Of a stretch of 64,000 nt of DNA, positions 19,205 to 30,000 are shown one piece after another. The stretch covers positions 29,933 to 93,932 of the forward strand of contig CANXME010000519.1 in NCBI GenBank assembly GCA_948144175.1, read 5' to 3'. Under the pieces are notes generated by a model. The model ran no database searches, was not told where the DNA came from, and saw only the letters and a list, made by a program, of their open reading frames with translations. The position numbers and the translations under genes were made by a program. Position 1 is the first letter of the stretch, and every line of letters starts with the position of its first letter. The DNA comes from Closterium sp. NIES-65. Taxonomy: Eukaryota > Streptophyta > Zygnematophyceae > Desmidiales > Closteriaceae.

Positions 19205-19546
19205 ATGGCGGGCAACACCTCGACGGGAGCTGGTGAATCTTTAGCCCAAGATCGTAGCGGAAGCCAAGATTGTGGTATTTCAGTGCCAAGGGGAGCGCGA
19301 ACAAACCAGGGCTCGCTGGTCAAGGAGGTGCTGAAGAACTTCACCGTCGAGAAGTTCAACGGTGAGGGTTATGATGATTGGGCCTGGAAGATGCAACTCT
19401 ATTTCCGTCAGATTGGATTGCTGAAACTAATGATTGGGGAGGAGCCTAGACCGAGTAACCCCATGCTGCAGGAAGACTGGGATAAGCGCTCCTCGGCTCG
19501 CTACTATTTGATGTCGCAGAGTTTGGAGCTGAACCAGCGTCACCAC
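19205..19546 (+). pseudogene. gag: Gag N-terminus of B (interrupted by C)
   Basis: Start of the Cop-2 Gag at ATG 19205: MAGNTSTGAGESLAQDRSGS, then KNFTVEKFNGEGYDDWAWKM and QLYFRQIGLLKLMIGEEPRP, the familiar copia Gag pattern (F.G.NY..W...M). It is cut after LELNQRHH by C. The coding text resumes at 27002 (VMHLVPKVECGPKAWTVLKE), so this exon-like break is simply the insertion. Up to the break the frame is intact. Homologous starts are at 47672 (E) and 56828 (Q). Confidence 0.92.
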
Positions 19547-19681
19547 TGTCAGAACATATAGCTTACTTGTTTCTGTAGGCTATAGTGGGGTATCCCATAG
19601 GGGGTACAACCCAAATTAGGGTTTCCTATTTGTACTCACTTCGTTCATAGTCATTCCATTTTTCTCGTTCATATTTTCTCA
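19547..19681 (+). repeat. 5' LTR of element C (135 bp)
   Basis: TGTCAGAACA...TTTTCTCA, with a telo-box (ttagggttt, 19616-19624). It differs from the 3' LTR at two positions (c/t in cttgttt-ctg, t/a in ggggg-tac). Confidence 0.95.
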
Positions 19682-19693
19682 TGGAATCAGAGC
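19682..19693 (+). promoter_or_regulatory. Primer-binding site of C
   Basis: tggaatcagagc, one mismatch to the initiator tRNA-Met complement tggtatcagagc, directly after the LTR. Confidence 0.85.
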
Positions 19694-20733
19694 AGGTCCC
19701 TTCCTAGGGACTGTTCCTAGGGCCCACCGAAGCGCGCCCCGAGGCGCGCGTTTTTTTTTTTTTAAGCGACCCTCCGTGTCGCCCGTACCACCGTGCTCTC
19801 GCTTAGGCCCCTCGTCGGCCCCGCTTAGGCCCCTCTTCGGCCCCGCTTAGGCCCCTCGTCGGCCCCGCTTAGGCCCCTAGTCGGCCCCGCTTAGGCCTCG
19901 TCGGCCCCACTTAGGCCCTGTCGGCCCCGCTTAGGCCTCGTCGGCCCCGCTTAGGCCCCGCTACGGCCCCGCGTCGGCCCCGCTTAGGCCCCGTCGGCCC
20001 GCCTAGGCCCCGCTACGGCCCCTCGTTGGCCCCGCCTAGACCCCGTCGGCCCGCCGTAGGCCTCGCTCCAGCCCGCCGTCGGCCCCGCTATAGCCCGCCG
20101 TCGGCCCCGCTAGAGCCCGCCGTCGGCCCCGCTACAGCCCGCTGCCGGCCCAGCTACAGCCCGCTGTCGGCCCCGCCCCAGCCCGCCGCCGGTCCCGCTA
20201 CAGCCCGCCGTCGGCCCCGCTACAGCCCGCCGCCGGCCCCGCTACAGCCCGCCGTCGGCCCCGCTACAGCCTCGCTACAGCCCCGCTACAGCCCGCTGTC
20301 GGCCCCGCCCCAGCCCGCCGCCGGCCCCGCTACACCCCCGCTACGGCCCACCGTCGGCCCCGCCGCCCGTGCTGCAGCCCGCCGCGCCACCGTGCAGCCG
20401 CCCGTGCAGCCGCCCACCGTGCCGCCCGTGAGCAGCCCCAGCCGCCCGTGAGCCGCCCGTGCAGCCGCCCGCGCCGCCCGTGAGCCCCTGCGTCACCCGA
20501 GCCGCGCGAGCCGCCCGAGCCGCCCGAGCCGCCCGAGCCGCCCGTGAGCCCCTGCGTCACCCGAGCCGCGCGAGCCGCCCGAGCCGCCCGAGCCGCCCGA
20601 GCCGCCCGAGCCACCCGAGCCGCCAGTGGAGCCGCACTCCTGCTCCTGTGGGGCCACTGCTGCTCCTTGGCTGTGTTACAGTGCCGCTGACCTACCCGAC
20701 TTTTCCTACCCGGTGAGACTGTCAGCTGCTGTC
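19694..20733 (+). repeat. GC-rich leader of C with 22-bp tandem repeats
   Basis: About 1 kb without a credible gene. GGGCCCACC (19720-19728) and a T-run come first. Then follow 22-bp units (ggcccctcgtcggccccgctta at 19800-20030, changing to cagcccgccgtcggccccgcta to about 20360), then gagccgccc repeats to about 20635. Open frames here are repeat artefacts, since stops are rare in such sequence. Confidence 0.8.
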
Positions 20734-23700
20734 ATGGCCACCCCCATTGTCCTAGCTTTTGACGCTGAGGGTAGAGCCATTGACTTTGCAGTCTGGATTG
20801 AAGACCTGCAGCAGTACTTACTGTGTGATGCGATAGATGAGGTCTCTCTCTTTGACTTTGTCTCTGGAGCTATCCCTGCCCCTCCTGCTGATGCTGACCC
20901 CGCCGTTCGCTCCAAGTGGGCGACCCGCGATGCTGCTGCACGTCTTGCTGTGCGTCGCCACCTCCCTTCCTCCGAGCGTGCCCACTTTAGTCAGTGCAAG
21001 ACCGCTCAGGCCTTGTACGACGCTGTCGTTGCACACTACTCCTCCCCTTCCTCCGCTACGCTTAGCCGCCTCATGCTACCGTTTCTCTTCCCTGACCTCG
21101 CTGCCTTTCCCACTGTTGCTGACCTCTTTACCCACCTCCGCGCTAGTGACGCTCGCTAGCGCGCTGCCCTTCCTGCTGAGTTCCGCGCCGCAAACCCTCC
21201 TCCCATGTACATCACTCTCTACTTTCTCGTCACTCGTCTCCCTGAGTCCCTTCGTGTAGTTAGGGACCAGTTTCTCTCTGTCTGTCCCACCACCCTCACT
21301 GTCGACCTCCTTGAGGAGTCCCTGCTAGCGGCTGAGAAGAGCATTGTCGCTGTAGGGGCCTCTCGGGGTGACCCTCGCACCCCCATTTTTTAGGGGTGTT
21401 CTCCTTCCCCCCTGCTGCCCTCTGTCGCCTCTGCCGCTGCGGCCGACCTCGCTGGTTTTGAGTCGGTCGGTGCGGCGTCTGCCCCCAGCGGTAGACGCCG
21501 CAATGGCAAGGGCAAAGGGGGCAAGGGAGCGGGTGGAGCTAGAGGGGGCGGTGGCGGGGGAGGTGGGGGTGGCGGGGGGAGTGGGGGTGGCGGTGGAGGT
21601 GGTGGCGGGAGTGGAGGTACTAGTGGAGGCGGTGGAGGCGGAGGTGGCGGCGGAGGAGGTAGCGGAGGAGGCGGGGGTGAGGGTGCCGGTGGGGGCGGTG
21701 GCGGTGGAGACGGGGGTGGCGGTGGAGGTGGGGGTGGCGGTGGCGGCGGGGGTCGGGGTGGCTCGTCTCAGCGGAGCAGCTCTGGGGGTGGTCAGCGCCA
21801 GCAGCTGCAGCAGCAGCAGCGCTCTCGCACCGTCCCCGCCCCTCAGCAGCTCCGTGAGTGGTACTTGCAGCGTCAGCGTGGTGGTGCGTTTGGTCCCTGC
21901 CCCTACGTTCTTCGCACCGGCGACCGTGCGGGGGAGAGGTGTGGAGGCACCCACACAGCCTGCCGCTGCTTTGGCCGCCTGACCGACGCCTGGCGTCAGC
22001 AGTTTCCGGAGGCCGCTGAGATCCCCCGCTGGGGGGAGCTGTCTAGGGCTGGTGTAGCCATTTATGATCTTGACTTTGATGCTATTCTTTCTGCTATGTA
22101 TGCTGTGACTGGTAGTGATGAGGATGACTGTTACCGGTGTTTCCCGCCCGACCCGGGCATTGGTACTGCTGCGTCAGGTACTCGTGAGGCTGCTGCTCTA
22201 GGTGCCAGTGCGTCTGTGCTCTCAGGTACTGGTGAGTCTGCCCTCTCAGGTACTGTGTCGGCTTCGGCCTCTCACACCTTCACCCTTGACTCTGGAGCGT
22301 CTCGCTCCTTCTTTCGGGACCGCACCACTCTCACGCCGCTGAGTCGGCCGGTTGCGGTGTCCCTGGCTGACCCCTCTGGGGGGCCTGTCCTGTCTCGCTT
22401 CTCCACGGTCCTTCCGTGTCCGGCGGCCCCCTCTGGCACCCTGTCTGGTCTCTACCTCCCCTCGTTCTCGACGAACCTGGTGAGTGGTGCTGACCTACAG
22501 GATGTGGGTGTCCACCAGTTCACTCCTGCTCGTCAGCGGGTGACACACTGCACGGAGGCTAGCACAGGTCGCCACCTGGCTACGTTTACACGTCGGCCGG
22601 GGTCGAGCCTGTACACACTGACCACTGCTTCTCCTCCAGGTACTGAGTCTGGCAGGGTCCCTTCGTCTGGTCAGGTGTTTGCTGCAGCGTCCAGGTCTGG
22701 CCCTGAGTCTGCCCCCTGTTCGTGTCGTCGTCTGTCTCACGAGACCCTCCTCTGGCACCACCGCCTTGGCCACCCCTCTCTGCTTCGGCTCAGAGGTATG
22801 GCCTCCCGTCTTCTTGTGTCTGGTCTTCCCCGGTCCCTCCCTCCCCTTCCTCAGGGCCCTGGCCCTGTCTGTGTCCCCTGTGTCGAGGGGCGCTAGCGTG
22901 CTGCCCCTCACTCCTCCCAGTTTCCTCCGACAGAGGCCCCGTTGCAGACGCTTCACATGGACGTGTGGGGCCCAGCCCGCGTCCTTGGACAGGGTCAGGA
23001 GCGCTACTTCCTGCTCGTTGTTGACGACTACTCGCGTTACACCACAGTCTTCCCCTTGCGCAGCAAGGGTGAGGTCACTGAGGTGCTGATCGACTGGATC
23101 CGCGCAGCTCGTCTTCAGCTCAGGCAGAGCTTTGGCTCCGACTTTCCTGTGTTGCGTCTGCACTCGGACAGAGGCGGAGAGTTCTCCTCTGCCCTTCTAC
23201 GTACCTACTGTCGTGCGCGAGGCATCCGCCAGTCCTTCACGCTTCCGGACTCTCCGCAGCAAAATGGGATTGCTGAGCGCCGCATTGGCATGGTCATGGA
23301 CGTCGCCCGTACGTCCATGATGCATGCGGCTGCCCCCCATTTTCTGTGGCCGTTTGCGGTCAGGTATGCAGCGCATCAGATCAACCTCCACCCCAGGGTC
23401 TCCAGGCCGGATACCTCCCCAGCCCTGCTGTGGACGGGGAAGGTTGGCGATGCGTCTGCGTTCCGGGTCTGGGGATCTAGGGCGTTTGTCCGCGACCTGA
23501 CTGCGGACAAGCTGTCCCCTCGCGCTTCTCCCTGCGTCTTCCTGGGGTTCCCCCCCGACGCCCTTGGGTGGCAGTTCTACCACCCCACCTCTCGACGTGT
23601 TCTGTCCTCCCAGGACGTCACGTTCGACGAGTCAGTACCCTACTACCGCCTCTTCCCCTACCGCACTCCTTCCCTCCCCCCGCCCCCGCTCTTCTTGGTA

Positions 23701-26649
23701 CCAGGTCCCCCCCCGGTTGACCCCCTCCCCCCTCAGGGTCCTGCCCCTTCAGGTGTGTCCCAGGTAGACGCGGTCGAGCCTGTCGAGGTTACTGGTGACT
23801 CTGGTGCTGCTGCGGGTGCTGAGCTTGGGGGTGCTGAGCCTGGGGGTGCTGAGCCTGGGGGTGCGGAGTCTGGGGGTGCTGAGCCTGGGGGTGCTGAGCC
23901 TGGGGGTGCTGAGCCTGGGGGTGCGGAGTCTGGGGGTGGTGAGCCTAGGGGTACTGAGCCTGGGGGTGCTGAGCCTGGGGGTGCTGAGCTTGGGGGTGCT
24001 GTGCCTGGGGGTGCTGTGCCTGGAGGTGCTTCGTCTCGCCGTGAGCCACTCTCCCCACAGGAGCTGCGTGAGTGGTTTGCCAGGCGCTGGAGGCGTACTG
24101 CTGGTGCTGGAGGTTCTTCGCCTGCAGAGGGTGCCACTGCCGCGGGTCCCGGAGGTGCTCGTCTTGGGAGTACTGGAGCTGCTGGGTCTGAGGTTTCTCC
24201 TGGAGCTGGTGCAGCTGAGGGTGTTGGCACTGGGACTGCCGCTGGCGGTCCGCCTGGCAGTGCTCCTGGTGGTGCTGCTGGAGGTTCTGGAGCTACTGGA
24301 GGTGCTGCTCGAGGTGCTGCTGGAGCGGGTACTCCTGCTGGGGGTACTAGTTCTGTCCCTGCTGTTTCTGGCGTCGCCGCGCGGCCCCGACCGTACTTCG
24401 TTCCGCTCCTGCAGCAGGTTCTTGGTCTTACACCTTCTCCTGGTCCTCCTCCTCCTCCCTTAGAGGGTCCGCGGCCTGTCCAGTCACAGCCACCGCTACA
24501 GCCTGCCTCCCCTTTGCCTGCTCCTTCTCCCTACGCTGGTCCGACTGGAGGTCTTACTGAGCGTCGTGAGCCTGCGTCTCGTCCTGCGTCGCCTGTTCGT
24601 ACTGCGCGCGCTAGTGGTCGCGGGTCGCGTCAGCGTCCTCCTCCTGTCCCTGGCACGCACCGGATGTCACTGCGTCCGTCCACTGCTCCTCTGCGTGCCC
24701 CTTTGCCTTCTCCTCCTGCTTCCTCTCTTCCTGCACTTGCCGACCCGGAGTCGGACTCTCTTCGTGCTGCCGGTCCTACTGTCACGCGTCTCCTTGCTAC
24801 TGCTGTCACTGACCCTTCCTTCGAGTCGTCTGCTGCGTCTGCCCTTGTCACTGAGCTTGTCGACTTTGCTGCGCGCTGTCGTCTAGACTACGCTGCCAGT
24901 CTTGTCGCTGAGTCTGAGTCTGCCTGTCCTCCGTCCGTCGGGGGTGAGTGTGCCCTTGGCACGGACGTCCTTGAGGACAGGCAGGAGGAGTTCCAGTGTC
25001 TGGCCGCCGCTTCACCTCATCTCGCGTCTGTACTGCTAGCCCCTGAGGGAGACCCGGATGCACCAGACATCCCGACTCCGCGCTCTTACGCGGAGGCGAT
25101 AGAGGGTCCCTACTCCTCTCAGTGGCAGGCAGCTGTGGATGCAGAGATGGCTTCCTGGAAGTCCACAGGCACCTACGTTGGCGCTGTTCCCCCTCCTGGG
25201 GCGAACATAGTCAGTGGCATGTGGATTTTCAGGGTGAAGCGGCCGCCGGGTTCTCCGCCTGTCTTCAAGGCGCGTTACGTGGCTCGTGGCTTCAGTCAGC
25301 GGCAAGGGGTTGACTACTTTCAGACCTTCTCCCCCACCCCGAAGATGACCACTCTTCGGGTTGTACTGCACGTTGCTGCTCACCGTGACTACGAGCTCCA
25401 CTCTCTCAACTTCAGCACCGCTTTCTTGCAGGGCAGCCTGCACGAGGAGATCTGGCTGCGTCGCCCACCTGGCTTCACTGGGTCTTTCCCTCCTGGTACC
25501 CAGTGGAGCCTCCGGCGTCCAGTCTACGGTCTCCGCCAGGCGCCACGTGAGTGGCACGACACACTGAGGACTACGCTCGCGGCACTTGGGTTTGCTCCTT
25601 CTACTGCCGACCCGTCGCTGTTTCTGCGCACCGACACCTCGCTGCCGCCGTTCTACATCCTCGTGTACGTCGACGACTTGGTCTTTGCCACAGCTGACAC
25701 TGCTGGACTCGCCTATGTGAAGTCCGAGCTGCAGAAGAGACACACGTGCACTGACCTGGGTGAACTGCGTAGCTACCTTGGCTTGCAGATCACCCGGGAC
25801 AGAGCACGCCGCACCATTACCCTGACTCAGTCACACATGGTGCAGCAGGTCCTTCAGCGCTTCGGCTTCACGTACTCCTCGCCTCAGGCCACTCCTCTGC
25901 CTACTCGCCACTCGCTCTCAGCTCTGCCTTCGGATGAGTCCGTAGAGTCGAGTGGCCCGTTTGCGGAGCTTGTTTGCTGCCTCATGTACCTGATGACCTG
26001 CACACGACCTGACCTTGCATACCCTCTTAGCATTCTCGCACGCTATGTTGCTCCTGGGAGACACCGACCAGAGCACATGGCTGCAGCGAAGAGGGTGTTG
26101 CGCTACCTGTGCAGTACGTCGGGCATGGGGCTAGTGCTTGGAGGGCGCAGTCCAGTGGTCCTCACTGGGCACGCAGACGCTTCTTGGGCTGACGACCAGG
26201 CTACGCAGCGGTCGTCACAGGGTTACACCTTCAGCCTTGGTTCCGGCTCTGTTTCGTGGCGGGCTACCCGCTCGTCTTCTGTTCTCGGCTCCAGTTGTGA
26301 GGCTGAGATCTACGCTGGGGCTATGGCTGCACAGGAGTTACGCTGGCTCACCTACCTGCTGACCGACCTTGGAGAGCAGCCTCGTTCTCCTCCAGTCCTG
26401 TACGTAGACAACAAGGCCATGCTGGCCTTGTGTCGAGAGCAGCGACTGGAGCACAGAACGAAGCACATTGTTCTCCGCTACTTTCTTGCTCGTGAGCTAC
26501 AGCAGCGTGGACAGTTGCGACTTGCGTACGTGGCCTCTGAGGCCAACACTGCTGATGTCTTCACCAAGGCACTTGCGCCTTGTGATCATCAGCGTTGTTG
26601 CACGCAGTTGGGTCTTATGCCTGTCTTGCCTCACTTGCTCTCCTCTTGA
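20734..26649 (+). pseudogene. Gag-Pol polyprotein of C, three in-frame TAG codons
   Basis: One frame of 1972 codons from ATG 20734 (MATPIVLAFDAEGRAIDF) to TGA 26647, interrupted only by TAG at 21157, 21391 and 22894. Domains in order: capsid-like Gag (20734-21500); poly-Gly (21538-21765); PQQLREWY (about 21843); zinc knuckle C-X13-C-X3-H-X4-C (21898-21969); protease DSGAS (22288-22302); pre-integrase WHHRLGHPS; integrase with DVWGP (22960), HSDRGGEF (about 23161) and NGIAERR (about 23263); (EPGGA)n linker (23797-24040) with a second PQELREWF (about 24055); RT with YVDD (25666-25677); RNase H to HLLSS. All catalytic residues I can check are present. Siblings have Tyr, Glu and Gln at the three stop positions. 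There is no Gag/Pol frame break, so the products would come from one polyprotein. Confidence 0.95.
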
Positions 26650-26838
26650 CCTTGCTTGTACCTTCGCCTATATATACTCTTGCTCTTGCTTACTTGACTC
26701 TTGTATATCTCTATATATGATCTTGCATGTGAACTGGCCTTCTGGTCTTTGAACTTGTGCTTGGAATGCGTGGTGACTTTGTGATCCACCCTGAGCTTTG
26801 CTTTGCTTTGCTTGACTGGTCTTGTGACCCCTTGTTCT

Positions 26839-26859
26839 CCCCCACTTTGCCTATGGGGG
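26839..26859 (+). promoter_or_regulatory. Primer-site hairpin of C
   Basis: CCCCCA, loop ctttgccta, TGGGGG; the G-run touches the 3' LTR and should prime plus-strand synthesis. Confidence 0.62.
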
Positions 26860-26861
26860 TG

Positions 26862-26996
26862 TGTCAGAACATATAGCTTACTTGTTTTTGTAGGCTATAG
26901 TGGGGTATCCCATAGGGGGAACAACCCAAATTAGGGTTTCCTATTTGTACTCACTTCGTTCATAGTCATTCCATTTTTCTCGTTCATATTTTCTCA
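26862..26996 (+). repeat. 3' LTR of element C (135 bp)
   Basis: TG...CA ends, telo-box at 26931-26939, followed by the target copy accac. Confidence 0.95.
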
Positions 26997-27001
26997 ACCA
27001 C

Positions 27002-30000
27002 GTCATGCACCTGGTGCCGAAGGTTGAGTGCGGTCCGAAGGCGTGGACCGTGTTGAAGGAGCTGCACGCCCCGACCTCTGTTGTTGCAACGTTGATGCTG
27101 GAGAGGGAGCTGTCCGCGTTGTGGATGAGCGAAGGAGAGCCAGTGAAACCTGTCCTGGACAAGATGCGCGACCTCTACGCGAAGTTGGCGACCGCGGTAA
27201 TTACCTACCCAGAGCAGACCAAGTGCTTGAAAATGCTCTCGCTGCTGCCGGAATTGTGGCTTCAATTCACGAGCGGATTGAGCCTGGTGTAGAACCAGAG
27301 CTCGTGGACACTCGAGTGGGTGCGGACAAAGATTCTGGAGGAGGACTTCCGTCGCCGCCAACTGAGGGGTGGAGACGACGACAGCAGCGGCTACGGGATG
27401 CAAGGGAGCCGACGTGGCAGAGGACGTGGCTTCGGTGGAGCTGGACGCGGTGCAAAGAAGGACGACAACTCCAATGACCAACAAGGAGGTACCGGTTGGG
27501 GTCGCGGTGCGAAATCTGGACGTGGGGGCAAGTCGGGTGCTGGTGGCAAAATGAAAGGGAGTTGCTGGTATTGTGAGAAGGAGGGGCACCTCTGGTTTTT
27601 GTGCTATAAGAAACCCGATGGATGGACCCCCCAGAATCATCACCAGGTGGGCGACGCGTGGAGGAACCAGAAAAACGGCGCGAACATGGTCGCCGATTTG
27701 TCCGACAACAACCCGAAGAGCAACGGTGGTGCGAAAAAGAAGGAGCGCACCGCGGGCCAGTTCTTCTATATTGGAGAGCGGGGGGAGCAAGGAGACGCCT
27801 CTGCCATGGTTGGAGAACAATTGAACCCCCTAGATTATTGGGTGTTGGACAGGGGCGCTGCTTGGACGATTACGCCGCGCAAGGACATGCTGGACCACGT
27901 ACGCGCTGCACCGATCAACGAGGTGTGCTCCGCCTCTGGACACGCGCTGAAGGTGGCTGGTGCGGGACGAGCTGCGTTCAAGGGAGCGGATGGCAAGCCG
28001 GTGGTGCTGCACGACGTTCTCTTCGTTCCTGAACTCAAGGCCAACCTCATCTCCCTCCGTAAGCTTGGCAAGGCTGGGGTGTGCACTAGCACGGATGGGG
28101 CACGCACTTACAAGGGGCAGCTGGGCAATCGGGTGCTTTGGGATCTGCACGAGAGCACGGACGTGTACAGATCCATGTGGCAGCTGCCAGCGTTGGCGTG
28201 GCATGGTGGGGGGCAGGCTGGAGAGGGGTCTGCATCCCAAGGGGAGTGCAACGGTGTTGGGGTGGTTGGTGTGAAAGTGTCGGCCAGATCTGGGGAGACG
28301 GATTGGGCAACGGCACACTGACGCTTGGGGCATGTGGCAATGCCCTTGTTGAAGCAGTTGGAGAAAGATGGAGCCGTTAAGGGTCTGAAGCTGAACGGAC
28401 ACCCACCTGATAAGAATTGTGAAATCTGTTTGCTCTCAAAGTTTACCCGTTTCCCCTTCCATAGTGAGGTTGGCAGGAGCAAGAAGCCATTGGAGCTGGT
28501 CCACATGGACTTGGTGGGGCCGCTGCCGGTTCAGGGGCACAAGGGGGAGCGGTACTTTCTGACCATAGTGGATGATTGGAGCAGGCTTATGTGGGCATAT
28601 CTGCTGAAGAAAAAGGACCACGCCGCCTCTACGATACGCGAAGATCGGCTGCCATTCGTGGAGAAGTAAGCCGAGTGTGTGGTGAAGCGGATTAGGGGTG
28701 GTGAGTTCCTTGGAGCTGAGATGACGGCCTGGCTCAAGAAGTAGGGCATCCAAAGGGAGCTGACCACAACTTTCACCCCACAGTCCAATAGTGTAGCAGA
28801 ACGGGCGAACCGGAAAATTTTGGAGACAGCTAGGGCGCTGCTCATAGAATCTGGGCTGGGCAACTTGATGTGGCCCCATGCTGTTCGGCACGCTACCGTC
28901 GCTAGGAACAGGGTACTCACCAAGGTTGGGGATGACTTGTGGGTGCCGTTGGAGAGGTGGCTTGGGAGGAAGCCGCCGGTGGACATGCTGAGGGTGTTCG
29001 GTTGCATGGCAGTCGCCCACATCCCCAAGACTTACTGCAGTAAGTTGGGGGCGGATGCAATGTGGTGTGTGCATTTGGGGCTGGCTGCTGAGAGCAAGGG
29101 ATGGCTGCTGTGGGAACCTTCCAAGGGTGTATTGCTTGACAGCAGGGATGTGAAGTTTGTTGAGGGCATGATGTATGGGAGCTAGGAGAAATAGCCGGAG
29201 GCCAGGGTGTCCCAGCAAATGGAGCAGATCACCATGCAGCTGGACCTGACTCCTAGTGTGTGGGAGGAGGGAGAGGAGGCAGCTGCAGAGGGTGGTGATG
29301 GAGAGAAGGTGGAGGAGGCACATGCTGGTGAAAACAATGGTGTGGAGGCTAGCGGTAGCACTAGTGGAGTTGCTCGATCTGATGGAAAAGAGCAGCAGCA
29401 GGGGAAAACTAAGAAGCCGAAGGGTGTCATTATGAGGGGATGAGAAACACCTGTCTCCAGGCCAGGACGTACCCGTATGGCTACTAAGAAGCTGACTGCA
29501 GGAGCTGATGTAGCAGAGCAACAGCTTCGGACCAAGGAGGCATTGCTGATTCTACCGCATGGCTATGATCCGAATGAGGAGGATGAACCTGCCTACTGTT
29601 TTCTTGCCCCTGCACCAGAGGAACCAGCTAGCATGGAGGAGGCATTAGCTGGACCAGATAGGGAGAAGTGGCTGGTTTCCTGGGATTCTGAGTTCCAGAG
29701 CCTGCTAGAGAATGGGACATGGGAGTTGGTGGTGCTGCCTGAGGGTAAGAAGTGCAAGTGGTTGCTAAGGATCAAGACCGACGACAAGGGACAGGTCACC
29801 ATCTACAAGAGTAGGCTGATGGCTGAGGGGTTTATGCAAAAGGAGAAGCGGGACTTCAATGAGATCTTTGCTCTCACTGCCAAACCCCCTACCCTCCGTG
29901 TCTTGTTGGCAGATGCAAGCGTTAGTGGGAAGTTCATCATGCAGATGGATATATCAACGGCATTCCTCAATGGAATTTTAGAGGAGGATGTGTACATGAT

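Larger units (their letters stand above)
19547..26996 (+). mobile_element. Cop-1 copia element C, complete and young
   Basis: 7450-bp copia element inserted into the gag of B, flanked by accac (19542-19546 and 26997-27001). It has 135-bp LTRs differing at only two positions, a primer site, a 1-kb GC-rich leader, one long Gag-Pol frame with three TAG stops, a primer hairpin and 3' LTR. It is the best reference copy of Cop-1 in the window. Two differences in 135 bp point to a recent insertion. Confidence 0.96.

Noticed and set aside
19800-20360. Regular 22-bp repeats resembling a CRISPR array or satellite
   Set aside because: The units are head-to-tail without unique spacers and lie in the leader of a eukaryotic retroelement.
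25036-25743. Minus-strand frame of 235 codons antisense to RT (similar at 761-1306, 35576-36190 and 40605-41150)
   Set aside because: Mirror of the conserved RT; appears in every copy only because RT itself is conserved. No independent motif.
20734-26649. TAG read as a sense codon in this genome
   Set aside because: Other copies have TAA and TGA breaks and frameshifts too, and siblings have ordinary codons at the TAG positions. Simple decay explains it.
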